DNA of 64,000 nucleotides from Isoetes taiwanensis (lineage: Eukaryota > Streptophyta > Lycopodiopsida > Isoetales > Isoetaceae), in the NCBI GenBank assembly GCA_021234155.1, contig JAJEKV010000039.1, positions 8,567,077 to 8,631,076 on the forward strand, read 5' to 3'. A program made the translations under genes and the position numbers. Position 1 is the stretch's first letter. Each line of letters starts with the position of its first letter. Below, one piece after another: positions 22,077 to 33,439 of the stretch. A model generated the notes under the pieces. It was not told the origin of the DNA and made no database searches. It saw only the letters and a list, made by a program, of their open reading frames with translations.

Positions 22077-22540
22077 CACCAGGAGCTTGGGGCGATAAAC
22101 TCAAGCAAAATCAGTTCGCATTTGGTATGTTGGAAAGCTCTTTTTCTTCGTCTTTTTTTTTCTTCCCATTGTTGTGCAGAAGCAGAGCTTTTGGGCGTAA
22201 TGTTTGGAGCCATGTTGCACGTGAAGCTCGGATTTGGTGCCTTTGGATTTCGCTTTGATCCCGTGACAAATGTGAGCAGAAAAAGAGCCCTCGGTTTTTG
22301 GCCAAGCTTTGCTCATAGAGTAGTTTGATCCGGTATATGGCTCAAGCTTTGTCTGGGCTTCCTCTTGGCCCTATCGATTTTTTTCCCCACATTCAGAGAC
22401 AGCTAATCAGATCACCCCGCTCTAGGCCCCATTTTCTAGGGACTTCTAGACAAAATTTCTTGGCTAGATCCCGCGCCCGGCATGTCCTGAAAGCTTATAT
22501 GGAAGCCACTAACAAGGTAATTCTTGCACTGAAGAAAAGA
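22077..22540 (+). repeat. Duplicated block R, right part, with exon 1 copy
   Basis: Directly continues the duplicated thioredoxin 5' flank after the LINE and matches about 26,724-27,190, then runs into block P at about 22,555 where the intact gene diverges. Confidence 0.8.
22337..22516 (+). pseudogene. Orphan duplicate of thioredoxin exon 1
   Basis: A 180-bp open exon starts at ATG 22,337 (MAQALSGLPLGPIDFF) and ends at a GTAATT donor after EATNK. It differs from exon 1 of the intact gene (26,989-27,168) at only a few residues. The arginine- and serine-rich sequence looks like a plastid transit peptide. No thioredoxin fold exon follows, so this is a stranded first exon. It could still be transcribed, since its 5' flank was copied too, although a LINE sits in that flank. 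Confidence 0.75.
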
Positions 22541-22554
22541 GCAATGTTGGTATC

Positions 22555-22935
22555 GTTTGAAGCTATAGAGATGGTATTGGAGTGATGGTGGCACCATTTT
22601 CTTTGTTTTTGTAAATAGAACATTGAAGTTGCTACCAAGAGTAAAGGAAAACATTGAAATTGCATGAATGATGTGAAACCCTTCAGTTTGGTGTCTCTTT
22701 CTTGCAGGTTTTGGGGTATCAGCTTGTTCAACCAATAGCATAGATTCTGAGGTAAGTTGCACCCAGTGGTTTAATCCAGGTTCGATTCCTGGAGGGTGGT
22801 TGGTATGAATGTGGCAAGCTGGGAAGACAAGGCAGTCTTATCTTTGTTTGAATTGAATCTTATATTATCTTTGTGCAACAGTATATCTTTTAGTACCTCA
22901 ATGAAATTTATAAAGTCCTTATTGATAGACTTCTA
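22555..22935 (+). repeat. Duplicated block P, copy 2, with tRNA-like T-arm
   Basis: Direct copy of 15,935-16,308. At 22,776-22,792 it carries a perfect tRNA T-arm, CCAGG-TTCGATT-CCTGG, containing a consensus box B. Flanking CACCC and GGGTG could pair as a short acceptor-like stem. D and anticodon arms are absent, so it is a tRNA-derived relic or SINE piece, not a tRNA gene. An exon-like piece bounded by TTCTTGCAG and GTAAGTT lies just upstream. Confidence 0.6.
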
Positions 22936-23356
22936 ATTATTTTGTTTGGTATTTGGGGACAGTATTTCACGCATGGTTTTGCCTAGATTTCGGGGGTGTA
23001 TTGTATGCAAAACCGTAGTCAGACTTTAGTTTTTGAGTGATTTGAGCTGCTTGTTGGGCTGTCAAATAGGATTCCAAAACCAGCAGCTTTGGGATGTGAA
23101 TATTTTGGCAACGGATCCCAGCGGGGCGGCAACGGATCCCAGTGGGGCAGGCAGGCAGGGAGGGGTTCCGGCATGGGCTATGGCAGATGAAGCCGTGGTG
23201 TGGCTCAGGATTAATTAGGGCGAAAGGTCGATTCAAAATGCCAGGAGGATGAAGACATGCAGGCCGAGTGGCAGAGAGTAGCACAACCGAGTAGCGTAGC
23301 CGAGTTTTTAGTAGCATAGCCGAGTAGCAGCTGGTGTTTGTGTGTTCGGTGGTGAA

Positions 23357-23406
23357 GAGGAGGTTAACCTCCTCCTCGAGGGGGTTATGCAAAATAACCC
23401 TCGAGG
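23357..23406. repeat. Palindrome and hairpin at a rearrangement breakpoint
   Basis: An 18-bp perfect palindrome GAGGAGGTTAACCTCCTC (23,357-23,374) abuts a hairpin whose arms are CCTCGAGGGGGTTAT and ATAACCCTCGAGG with a GCAAA loop. A direct 43-bp copy (5 mismatches) of 23,360-23,402 lies at 25,716-25,758. The two mark the edges of the block carrying the inverted Q copy. Confidence 0.75.
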
Positions 23407-23423
23407 CCGGCAGGCCGAGAGTC

Positions 23424-24691
23424 TGTAGTCATAACTCATATTCCTTTTGTACAAGAGGACCATTTCGATACTTCTCTTGTCCCATTTCATTCCTAATAAT
23501 TCCAAAGACGGTGTGTTTGGTCCATAAAAAATAGGCATGAAATCAAATTTACCCTTAATTCAGTGTCCTGGTAGAATTATGGCCATTGGAGATACTGCGG
23601 GATGGAATCACCAGCCGTTGGAATTGTGCTACATCACTACGTCAAGGGTAATTTCTTTTAACCCAACCACATGGGCGTGAAGATATGGTGTTATCTAACA
23701 GGCATGTTGTATTGTTGTTATTGTTTGTTTTATTGAAGCGTCCCCACGACTCACTATTTGACTCACTATTTGCTTTGGTCACTTATTGAAAAGTGTACGC
23801 TACATTGGAAATATAATATTGAGAGCTCACCAATTGAATAGCTTCTCATCATTAATGTGTCTCCAACAACTGTTCTTATTAGACTCTCTTGTGTTAAGTG
23901 AGAAACCCTTGTTTTTTGGTTATCACTATTGAAGGAGGACTGATAATTAGTTATCAGCACTAGGGGAGTATTGATAACTAATTATTAGTACTATTCCATC
24001 TATATAAGCCCAAGAGGACCAGCCAGGGGCACCAAAGGCGACCACAACCCAAGACTTCTGTAAGGCCTCGGCCTTACATGCCAAATATTTGGCCTCAGAC
24101 GTACAACCTCGGTCCCACATTTTGGTTATCAGCCTCGACCAGACCGATAGCCTTACTTTTTGCCATGAGTTACAAGTTAAAAGGATGTCGCCTCTATGGC
24201 ATGTCATGTGACATTTCTATCAAAGGAAATTCCTTATGGTTACACGTATGACTTGATGTATTTTAGATTTTGTTATATAGATCATTTGAGACCCCCGAAT
24301 TTCTCTGATTTCCTAGTTGGTTCATTTGATTAGGATTTTTATGATCTCTAGTTCAGATCCTCGGGAGGACATGCTTTATGGGTTAATCTCGACAGTTGGC
24401 CGAGGGGATATTCTAAAATATGCTCAAAACTCTAGTATCCTGACCACTAGCTTGACAGATCTAAATCTAAAATACCAAACATATAGATATATTATAAAAA
24501 CCTAAATTAAATGGTCCACTATGGTTGAGTCCCCATTGGTGTGCAAATACGGTTCTCTACAAACATGCACAATTTTGATTAAATGTTGCTCAATTTACCA
24601 TCTTGAAAGCAACTACTTCATTGGACTTTGGTGGACAACTGTTTTGTTAAATTGTTCTAGATGTACATTATGCCTAAATTGAAGCTTTTTC
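23424..24691 (-). repeat. Inverted copy of block Q
   Basis: Reverse complement of 16,309-17,533. Its left part (23,424 to about 23,890) also forms an inverted pair with about 25,755-26,230, the flank of the intact thioredoxin gene, so the two could pair as long arms around a 1.9-kb loop. No gene lies inside. Confidence 0.85.
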
Positions 24692-25754
24692 ATTCCTTAT
24701 TTATTCATTCATCGACTCTGAGCCGTTGGTTGCCAGTATATTCGTGGGATTGTTCTAGATCCATGGATATCAACATTTTGCCAGAAAAAACGCACGACAA
24801 ATCCTATGGTCCAGATAAAAATGCCCTCTGCTCCCAGAAATCAAAATATAAACCACAACCACAGCAACCACAACTCGTGCTCTGTTCCCGCAACCACAGC
24901 AGCTCTGCTTCCTCAAAACACCATTTCAAAACGGCACAATCTCTGCAAGTCTTAACCACAGGCCCTCGAAAGTTATTTTAATCCAACCGTCCCCAACCGT
25001 TGGATCCTGATTGGGTTATATCCCATAATCCCTGGAATATTCATTTTCATAGAATATCCTATGGATTATTGACGGTAATCTTCAGAATATACCTTTTTTA
25101 GAGAATATCCTGTGGCAAAAACACTGTGATTGTTCTGGACTCTCCTATTCTCTGTGTTTCGGCAAAACTACCGTGCTCTGCCATAGCCAGAAAGAGCAGA
25201 AAAGGGCAAGGATCACAACCTAGAAGTCTATTTTCTGTGTTCCGGCAAAAAAGCCGTGCTCTGCCATAGCTAGAAAGAGCAGAAAGGGGGAAGGACCACA
25301 ACCTAGAAAACAGGGCAAGTTTGAGGTAGAAAGAAGAAAACCGATCAAAAAGGGAGAAATTCGAGCTTATTTTGACAGCCCACATGAAGATCTAGGCGGG
25401 ATTCATAAAATAGGTAGTCCAAATTTGCATAGGCATAGATTGAGAAGGATCAGCAGAGCATGTGGAGGACCATTTCAACTCTGTTGAGGATTTTTAGCAG
25501 CAAAAATGGCCGGAAAAGAACGGCAGCAGAAGAAAAGTCTTGAGCATACCTTCTTCCGGAAAGCTGAGGAACCCTTAAGACTATAACCTGGAGCGCTACT
25601 TACAGAGAAAATGGCCGACTGGTTCTTCAAGACCGTTTTGCACAGCCCATCTTACTATGGCAAAAAATTGCAAGACAAATGGCAGAAACCTTCTTTCTCG
25701 GACCTGTGGTTAAGGGAGGTCAACCTCCTCCTCTTGGGGGCCATGCAAAATAAC
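24692..25754. repeat. Unique segment with an 81-bp tandem pair
   Basis: No gene is recognised. Two roughly 81-bp units lie at about 25,148-25,228 and 25,230-25,311. Each holds a CGGCAAAA stretch, then CCGTGCTCTGCCATAGC, then AGAAAGAGCAGAAA, at roughly 85 percent identity. The remainder is AT-rich and unassigned. Confidence 0.6.
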
Positions 25755-26988
25755 CCTCTCACTTAACACAAGAGAGTCTAATAAGAACAGTTGTTGGAGA
25801 CACATTAATGATGAGAAGCTATTCAATTGGTAAGCTCTCAATATTATATTTCCAATGCAGCGTACACTTTTCAATAAGTGACCAAAGCAAATAGTGAGTC
25901 AAATAGTGAGTCGTGGGGACGCTTCAATAAAACAAACAATAACAACAATATCCTGTTAGATAACACCATATCTTCACGCCCATGTGGTTGGGTTAAAAGA
26001 AATTACCCTTGACGTAGTGATGTAGCACAATTCCAACGGCTGGTGATTCCATCCCGCAGTATCTCCAATGGCCATAATTCTACTAGGACACTGAATTAAG
26101 GGTAAATTTGATTTCACGCCTATTTTTTATGGACCAAACACACCGTCTTTGGAATTATTAGGAATGAAATGGGACAAGAGAAGTATCGAAATGGTCCTCT
26201 TGTACAAAAGGAATATGAGTTATGACTACAGATCATGCAGAGGACTTCCAAAAATCAAGAAAGGCAATGTGCGAGGTGCCAATACACGGGAGAGGTGCCA
26301 ATACGAGAGAGCGAGATGTAGCATTGAACATAATAAATTATTTTTAATTCTATTTTATTCTCAGTTCAAATGGAGGGGTATTTTATTCTCAATTCAAATA
26401 TAGGGGGATCCACATGTCCACGCGCAAACGAAAATGGTGGCATAGAGGAAGCCACTTGGGAGGAGCCCATTGGAAGGAAATGGATATGCCATTTTGTGAA
26501 GGATAATTTTGACAGATGTCTGGTAACTGCAACAATAGAGTATGCAGGGAATATGCATTCTCCACCTGTAGATCATTTGAAAGAAAATTTTTTATGGTGT
26601 CTTTGTGAAACGTTCTCCACCTGTAGGCTAGATCATTTGAATTGAAAATTATGTGGTGTGTTTTTGTAAGATGGTGACGTGCCACCGGAAGGCGGGATAG
26701 AGGGGCCCAATATCGGCCCTTTATCACCAGGAGCTTGGGGCGATAAACGGAAGCAAAATCAGTTCGCATTTGGTATGTTGGAACGCTCTTTTTCTTCGTC
26801 TTTTTTCTTCTTCCCATTGTTGCGCAGAAGCAGAGCTTTTGGGCGTAATTTTTGGAGCCCTGTTGCACGTGAATCTCGGACTTGAGTGCCTTGGATTTCC
26901 GCTTTGATCCCGTGACAAATGTGAGCAGAAAAAGGGCCCTCGGTTTTTGGCCAAGCTTTGCTCATAGAGTAGTAGTTTGATCCGGTAT
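25755..26988 (+). promoter_or_regulatory. 5' flank of the thioredoxin gene (duplicated elsewhere)
   Basis: This is the presumptive promoter and leader of the intact gene, defined by position. It is the uninterrupted version of the sequence found at 17,078-17,826, 18,990-19,184 and 22,063-22,336, and so gives the empty sites for both insertions in that copy. No convincing TATA box could be fixed. Confidence 0.5.
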
Positions 26989-28309
26989 ATGGCTCAAGCT
27001 TTGTCTGGGCTTCCTCTTGGCCCTATCGATTTTTTTCCCCACATTCAGAGACAGCTGATCAGATTACCCCGCTCTAGCCCGCATTTTTTAAGGACTTCTA
27101 GACAAAATTTCTTGGCTAGATCCCGCGCCCGGCATGTCCTGAAAGCTTATATGGAAGCCACTAACAAGGTATTTCTTGCACTCAAGAAAAGAGCAAAGTT
27201 GGTGTTGTGTGTGCATCTCATATTTCATAATCATAAACTCTTTCTTTTTAAGTAATAAGTAATAGGTAAAGTCCCAGAGCAGGCCATTTCGCTTGGTAAG
27301 GGTCTGGCGAGCCCTCCTTGATAGTTGAAGCTGAAATATCTAAGAAATACATCCAAGAAATTCCTCGGCCCTGATGTTAGAAATCAGGTGACATCAAGAG
27401 GACTATTGCTGGATATAAAATGGGCTGTAATCATAAGAAATATCACCATCTGTTCCTTTACGCGTTTTAAATAGCTCTATTTCTTTTTCATAGCTCTATT
27501 TCTTTTTTTCATGTTGCAAAGTATTTGAAAATTATTTCTTTTTCTCATGTTGCAAAGTATTTGAAAAATATTGAATTGAATTGAATTGAATTTTATCGTT
27601 TGGCCATATCTCTAGGTATTAAGTCCATCTCCCACAACTCCAAAATGGATGAGATGGTGGGACAAAGATGGCGCGCCGAATATGATCGACATAAACTCCA
27701 TGAAAGAGTTTACCGACGCCATAGCCGAAGCCGGAGACAAACTTGTGGTAGCAGACTTCTATGCAAGTTGGTGTGCATCTTGCAGGGCCCTATACCCAAA
27801 GGTATGCTCCACCTCTTCAAATAAATTACACCATACATCTCAACCCTTTAATTTGACTTACACAATATCTCTACCATTCAGTACTTTAATGCATACTTTG
27901 TGCCTATGATCAGCTATGCAAAATTGCAAGGGAAAGTCCAGAGGTTCTATTTCTGAAGATCAATTTTGAGGAGAACAGTGCAGTGTGCAAGGCCCTCAAC
28001 GTTTCAGTTCTGCCTCTGTTTCAGTTCTACCGCGGCGGATCGGGCGAAAGGCTCACCTCTTTTTCGTGTTCTCTTTCCACTGTAAGCAGGCATCATTTGG
28101 TTCTCAATTCTTCAGAAAACCCAGCTGAGAAATTATCTTCTGACTCTTCCATTGTGGTGGCTTCTTAGATAAAGAAGCTCAAAGACGCCATCGCCAAGTA
28201 TGGCTTCAGTTCCAGTGCCCCTGTTCCAGTTGCAGTCGAATCTGACATACATAGAACGCCAGTTTTTTTAGATCCTGCTTCACTAAATCAAGCTGTTAAC
28301 TTCAGATAG
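26989..28309 (+). CDS. ACHT: Atypical Cys-His-rich thioredoxin (ACHT-type), plastid
   Basis: Four exons join in phase 0: 26,989-27,168, 27,616-27,801, 27,914-28,081 and 28,169-28,309, giving 224 residues. Residues 1-60 are arginine- and serine-rich and look like a plastid transit peptide. The ACHT signature follows: WMRWWDKDGAPNM, AGDKLVVADFYASW, the redox motif CASC, ALYPK, LFLKINFEENSAVC, VLPLFQFYRGGSGE (cis-proline), FSCSLST and IKKLKDAIAKYG. In angiosperms ACHT proteins are thylakoid or stromal thioredoxin-like oxidoreductases that oxidise 2-Cys peroxiredoxin-linked targets such as AGPase small subunit. CASC replaces the common CGGC or CGSC. The 446-bp first intron is the longest. The gene appears intact and is the best-supported host gene here. 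Confidence 0.9.
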
Positions 28310-29950
28310 TCCACAAATTTTGGGTATTGGGCTTTCCTCCATGTATATATTTTATTGTTTTGATGCCCTTTGCTCATTACAAAGTGTATATTTGCCAAAT
28401 TAAAGAGTGTATTTTGCTATATTTACTACATAATGGTTTAACTCTTCACAATACAAATATTTCCAAAAATTATTCGCAAATTGATTTCAGCTTTTAATTT
28501 CAAGGCCATTTAAAATCAATGTGGTCACTAAAGCAATTCTGTTGTATATAGTTAATTAAACTTGGCATTGATATTTAGTTCATTATTGCAAGAATTTTTT
28601 CGTAGCGGCCTTGTTGCCTCAAACATTTCTCCTCAATACAAATCCTAGCTGATGCAAAGATTTCTCTTGAACATAAATTACCAACGCAACCATCACCCAA
28701 CACAAATTACTAACAATTACAATTGCGATCTTGACCCAATGCCATTAGACATTGGCATCTTGTTTATGGCATAGAGGCTACACATTTATGACAATCACAA
28801 GTTATAGATTTGCATAATTTGGTCTTCAGACGTACTATAATTTAACCTGCTTGTCTAAGAAAATTTATTAAATACCTTTGAAGTCGTGAGATTTGGTCAG
28901 TGTGGAGTTGTATGTATTGAAGAAATAAGATATATAAAATTGCTTTGTATCATTCTCTTAAAGTAAATAAAGTCCTTTTTTTATCCCTCAAAAAAAAAAA
29001 AAAGATATAAAAAATTGCATCCATTTTCTTCATATATTGAATCATACGTACTAAGTGGTTATATATAGGATATAATGAAATGTATGTTACAATATTATGT
29101 TACGATATTGTATAGTACTACCAAAGGATGCGTGGCATTGTTGGGCTTTAGTTGCAATGTGTTAGTAGGAATCCTATGTGGATGCTATGTAGAAGTTGAG
29201 ATTATATCATCCAAAAAAAGTTATAGAACTTAGATATGATCTATGATTGCATATGATGCCATGACATTTTGCATGCGTGGAATGCTGTATTTTTGTATTA
29301 AGCATGCATTAAGTTTGCACTTGCAATGTGATAAAAGGCAAATTGAGTATTATAATCAGCATGTTGGAATTTAATGTATGTACAAAAATGTTGCACATGT
29401 ATGTTAGTTTATATAGAAGTACAGTTAAAGTACAGTAAACTTCAAGGTGTTGAACATGGAATGGCTAATTACAGGATGGTGGGCAAGGAGTAACTTGACA
29501 TTTTGCTAGGATAGATGTTACGAGTTCTTGTTTTATCTTCTTCTTGGAAAATCGTGCAAACAAAAATAAACATACATATAGGACATAAAAAATGCAAAAG
29601 TCTCCAATGTGTTGCAACATTCTCCCCACATTTGAATTGTATACAAGAACGGCTCATCACCCTACTAATGCATTAGGTGGAGATGACCCTCGAAATGCAA
29701 GCAAAGGGGCAATATAATATAAAAAAACTTACATGTAATTCTTGGAGCCAAATGTTCGAAAAAATATTCAAATGTCGATTAAAAGTGGTATAAAAAGTAT
29801 AATTGGGATTCATAATATTTCAAATAGAAAGAAACGATTTTTGGAAAAGTATACTTGCCAAATGCTGATCCCTTTTTTTTTTTTTAATAAATGTTACTCT
29901 AGAAGTATGAAAACGTTGGATATAACTATATTCTTTTCTTCTTTTTTGGG
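28310..29950. other. 3' flank of the thioredoxin gene, intergenic
   Basis: AT-rich sequence with no recognisable gene. It contains an A-run at about 28,990-29,003 and a T-run of about 14 near 29,872-29,885, which may be old retroposon tails. The composition switches abruptly to GC-rich near 29,955. Confidence 0.5.
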
Positions 29951-30059
29951 AGACATTCCGTTGACTAGCCCAAAAGGTGCTCTGCCCGCGTTCTTGAGTC
30001 CCCAAATTCAATTCTAGGCACCCTTTCCGCAGCCAGAGACCCCTCAAACTTTGGGAGTC

Positions 30060-31693
30060 ATGGCCACAGAAGATGGGCCGGCCTGGGAAACCCAAGGCGA
30101 GGGCCCGCCGCACAAACGGTCCCGATCAGCCATCATGGACAGGGGAGAGTCATCCTCCATGAAGAAGGAGGCTCGGGCTAAGGCTAAGGCCCCCCTCGGC
30201 CCGAGGCCGGCCCGGTGGGAAGGGATTAATTGCTCAGCATCATAGGAACTCCTGCCTCGGCAGAGAATTGGAGCCACGCCAAAAGCGGGAATGGAGGCTA
30301 ACAAAGATTTCGGGGATTGAGGCTAACAAGGCCCACCGGCCGGCATGGCGATGGAGATGGAGTCCCTGCATCCCATGTGCTCAAAAGGCAAATCGGGTCG
30401 AAGAACCGTATCACGTGCTTGGAGACCCGCGACGGTGCATGTGGAAGATGGCCTTGGCCTTGCACACTTCGGCAGCAGCCGTGCAGAGGTCGGCCGGGAC
30501 ATGCGGGCCGCCCAGACTCGCGGTTCATCACTCGACACCATGACACGGGAGAGAGGGAGCGGCAATGCGTGAGACGATGGTCACTGCCTGGCTACCGGCC
30601 GAGGTAGAGGCAGCCACCACCATGGCATCACGGAGCACAGGGTGCTCTTGCGCATGCCTGCATTACGGCCGGGATCTTCGTGAGTAAAGATCGGAACAGC
30701 AGAAGCCCCGCGCCCGTGTCAGCCGGGCTCGAAGCACGCTCTCGCTACTCGAGCACGGGCTCCGGGGGTTGCGGGCAACCATCCTGAGCGAGCAGGGGGT
30801 CTCCCTACCAGGGTTCATAGTCAGTGCGGCGGATGCAGGCGGGGAGATGGCCAAGCGGCCGGCGAGGCTGCACGCAAGGCTGTGCTCCCCGACTTCACGA
30901 GGGGGCGAAGAGCGGCTCGGGCCGCTATCGCCCGGCCTCCCACGCCCGGCCCACGCCCCCCCCACTGCGCCCGGCTCTCCGGCCACTCCCGCCATCCCGG
31001 CCACACTCCGGTCACTCCCGCCATCCCGGCCACCACCACCACCCCCGGCCACGGGACCCGACCTTAGCCCACCTTGGACCCGCAGGCGGGCAGAACTCCG
31101 GGAGTGCAGGCGGAGAGGCCCAATCTGGTAGTTCGAGGCATGCGAAACGGCAGGGGAGAGTCTACCGCCCACAACATCGAACACACATTCTCGATCGGAT
31201 GACATTCCGAGGCGATTCACATTTCTCGAGCGGCGGCATGGGGCTTCCGCCGCCCGGCCGTGGACCGCATTGTCATATTCCGCGGTTGCGGATGCAGTGC
31301 GTGATGCCATATTGCGCCGGGGGCCGGATGTTGAAGGGGACATCCACATGCGTGGGCCAGGGACCTCACACCCGCGGCACGGGGAGGCACGCGAGCGGGG
31401 CTTGTCAGGTCGAGGCATTAAGCCAGCGGGGGTGCGCGGGGATTGGTTGGAGGCGGGATGCACATTTTTCCGACAGGCGCTGCTCTGCTGGGACCCCAGC
31501 CCCAACCCTGCATTTTGCCGCGGCCCGCGCCTTCTACTACCACGGCCCCCCTTCTCACGCTCCTACTCCCGCTCCCTCGCGGCCCGCCCCCTCGACCACA
31601 TCTTTGCTTCGCTCCATCTACTTCTCTTTCGGCCTCGCTTCCCGTCCTCCCATGCTGCTTCGGTGCCGCGATACCATCCCTGGCGACAAATAG
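30060..31693 (+). pseudogene. LINE ORF1 remnant, proline-rich C-terminus
   Basis: The start MATEDGPAWETQGEGPPHKR is followed by a basic KKEARAKAKAP segment and a stop near 30,245. A second frame of 289 codons (30,824-31,693) is rich in P, A, S and R and ends PGDK before TAG 31,691-31,693. The matching ORF1 in the copy at 53-54.6 kb ends PANK before TAG in the same position. ORF1 proteins bind element RNA. Here the frame is broken between the pieces. Confidence 0.5.
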
Positions 31694-32235
31694 GAATTGT
31701 GCCTCCGGGTGGTCTCATGGAATTGTCGAGGCTTCCCTTGGCGAAGGGGACGGTCGAACTCCGTGGCGGCCGGTATGGATCTCATCTTCCTCATGGAGAC
31801 ATGGGAGCATCTTTGGGCACAAAGCTACGATTTTTGCGGGGTTACCAACATTTCTCGGTCTTCAATACATGCTGGGGACGGCGGGGTCATGGTGGAGTGG
31901 CTTGCTACTCTGGGACAACCTTGGCACATTTGGTTACCCTCCGGAAGGCAGATTGGACACAACCGGTACTTACGGGTTCGTGTGCATAATACCGGTGGCA
32001 ACCCTCTTTTTACGGCGCTGTTATTTCCCTCACGCGCGGATAGCACCTTCTATCGCAGCCACCCCGATGCGGATAGGATGGACCCGTATGTCGATCTATA
32101 TGATGACATCTGGAAGCATCGGCGGTTGGGTAGGGTCGTCCTTCTTGGAGATTTCAATGCACGGACGAGTAGAGAGCAGCCCATGCGACTTGACCCCTCG
32201 GCGACGATGTCCTGCATTTCACATCCGAAGTAGCG
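31694..32235 (+). pseudogene. LINE endonuclease domain
   Basis: Open in frame directly after the ORF1 stop, this encodes an EEP-family endonuclease: VVSWNCRGFPW with the catalytic asparagine, MDLIFLMETWEH with the catalytic glutamate, and VVLLGDFNAR with the GDFN motif. It nicks target DNA to prime reverse transcription. There is no ATG at the start of the domain in this copy (GTG where the 54.6-kb copy has ATG). The frame closes after about 180 codons. Confidence 0.85.
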
Positions 32236-33439
32236 GCCCGCGGGTCGGATGGCGGCCAGTCACTTTCGCTTTGTGACGATTGCTCTGGCGTGGCATTTTT
32301 GACTTGATAATTTGCAATGGCCTTTCCGCGGTGGCCGATTTCTCGCAAGTGCACATGCGAGCCGGGACAATCGGGGGAGGGTCTAGTGTGGTGGACTATG
32401 TGCTTGTAGTTGCGCCAAGATATGCATCTCATCGGTCGTTTTAGGGTGAGCCTGAGCGGTCGGGATGAGGAGGTCGATTTCGGATCACCTCCCACTTTAT
32501 TTGGATCCGGTTTGGCGAGACGCGCGGAACCCCCACTATGCCAGCCCCTCGCCGTCCTCGGTTGAGACTTCGATTATGGCGGCGAGGACTACGCCAAGAT
32601 GCTCATGGGCGCCCTCCCGGTAATTGCGGAACCTCCACACTAGAAGCGTGATGCGGAACCGACCCGCTATTACGGGATGCGCCGGCCGGGCTTTGGCGAA
32701 CCAGCGTCGCCGCTCGGGGTCGCAACATTCCCTCAGAACCGATGGTTTGATGCGGATCGTAAAGAACGCATAGCGGCAGCTCCGTCACATTCTCGGATCC
32801 GGTACCGCTTGCGGGCCACCACCGCGATCGCGCCCATCGAAGGACACAAAGTAGCGGTACCTTGCCAAGCATCGGGGAGATGTTCGCCTCTTTGGACACT
32901 CATCCTCGAACCTTTTGGCCTTGAGTGCTTGAAGGCCAGCCCGGCCCTCTACGGGGGACATCACACCCGGCGATGGGAACGGTACTTGCGGCAGCTCTAT
33001 GACCCGCCAGGGGCAGCGTGCCCACCCCCCCCCGGGATGGCCCCCCATTGGTTTCGTGGGCGAGGATGTTGAGGAGGGCACGCGAAGCGGCTAGCTAATG
33101 GGAAGGCGGTGACCTCGATGGTATGCATGCCGAGTTACTCAAGTGGGCGGGGCGGCCGCTTGTGCCGGTCCCTCACTACCCCTGTTTAACGAGCATTGCG
33201 GGATGGTTTCCCAGACAATGGACCCAAGCAGGGTTGTTCCCATTCACAAGGCGGGCGACCCCCCACTTTGTCAGGCCAATGCACGGGACGATCATGGTCG
33301 GAGTTCAATATTTGCCAAACCGTTATCGGCATTCTCGGCAGCGATTGATTGACCCGGGCGAGGCGGCCGGATGTCGCGAGCCCTCACCGCGAGGCGCGGC
33401 TTTTCGACCCGCCACTCAGCGATTGACCATATCTTACGC

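Noticed and set aside
20034-22328. Plus-strand open frames across 20-22 kb
   Set aside because: They are shadows of the minus-strand LINE reverse transcriptase frame.
22776-22792. A functional tRNA gene
   Set aside because: Only the T-arm is present; D-arm, anticodon arm and a proper acceptor stem are missing.
23424-26230. A single transposon with 0.47-kb terminal inverted repeats (23,424-23,890 and 25,755-26,230)
   Set aside because: The arms are parts of longer duplicated blocks that extend beyond the supposed ends, and no target duplication is present; rearrangement explains it better.
30271-31500. Several long overlapping open frames on both strands in the GC-rich region
   Set aside because: High GC lowers stop-codon frequency. 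Apart from the frame ending at 31,693 these have no homology pattern and lie inside a LINE ORF1 region.
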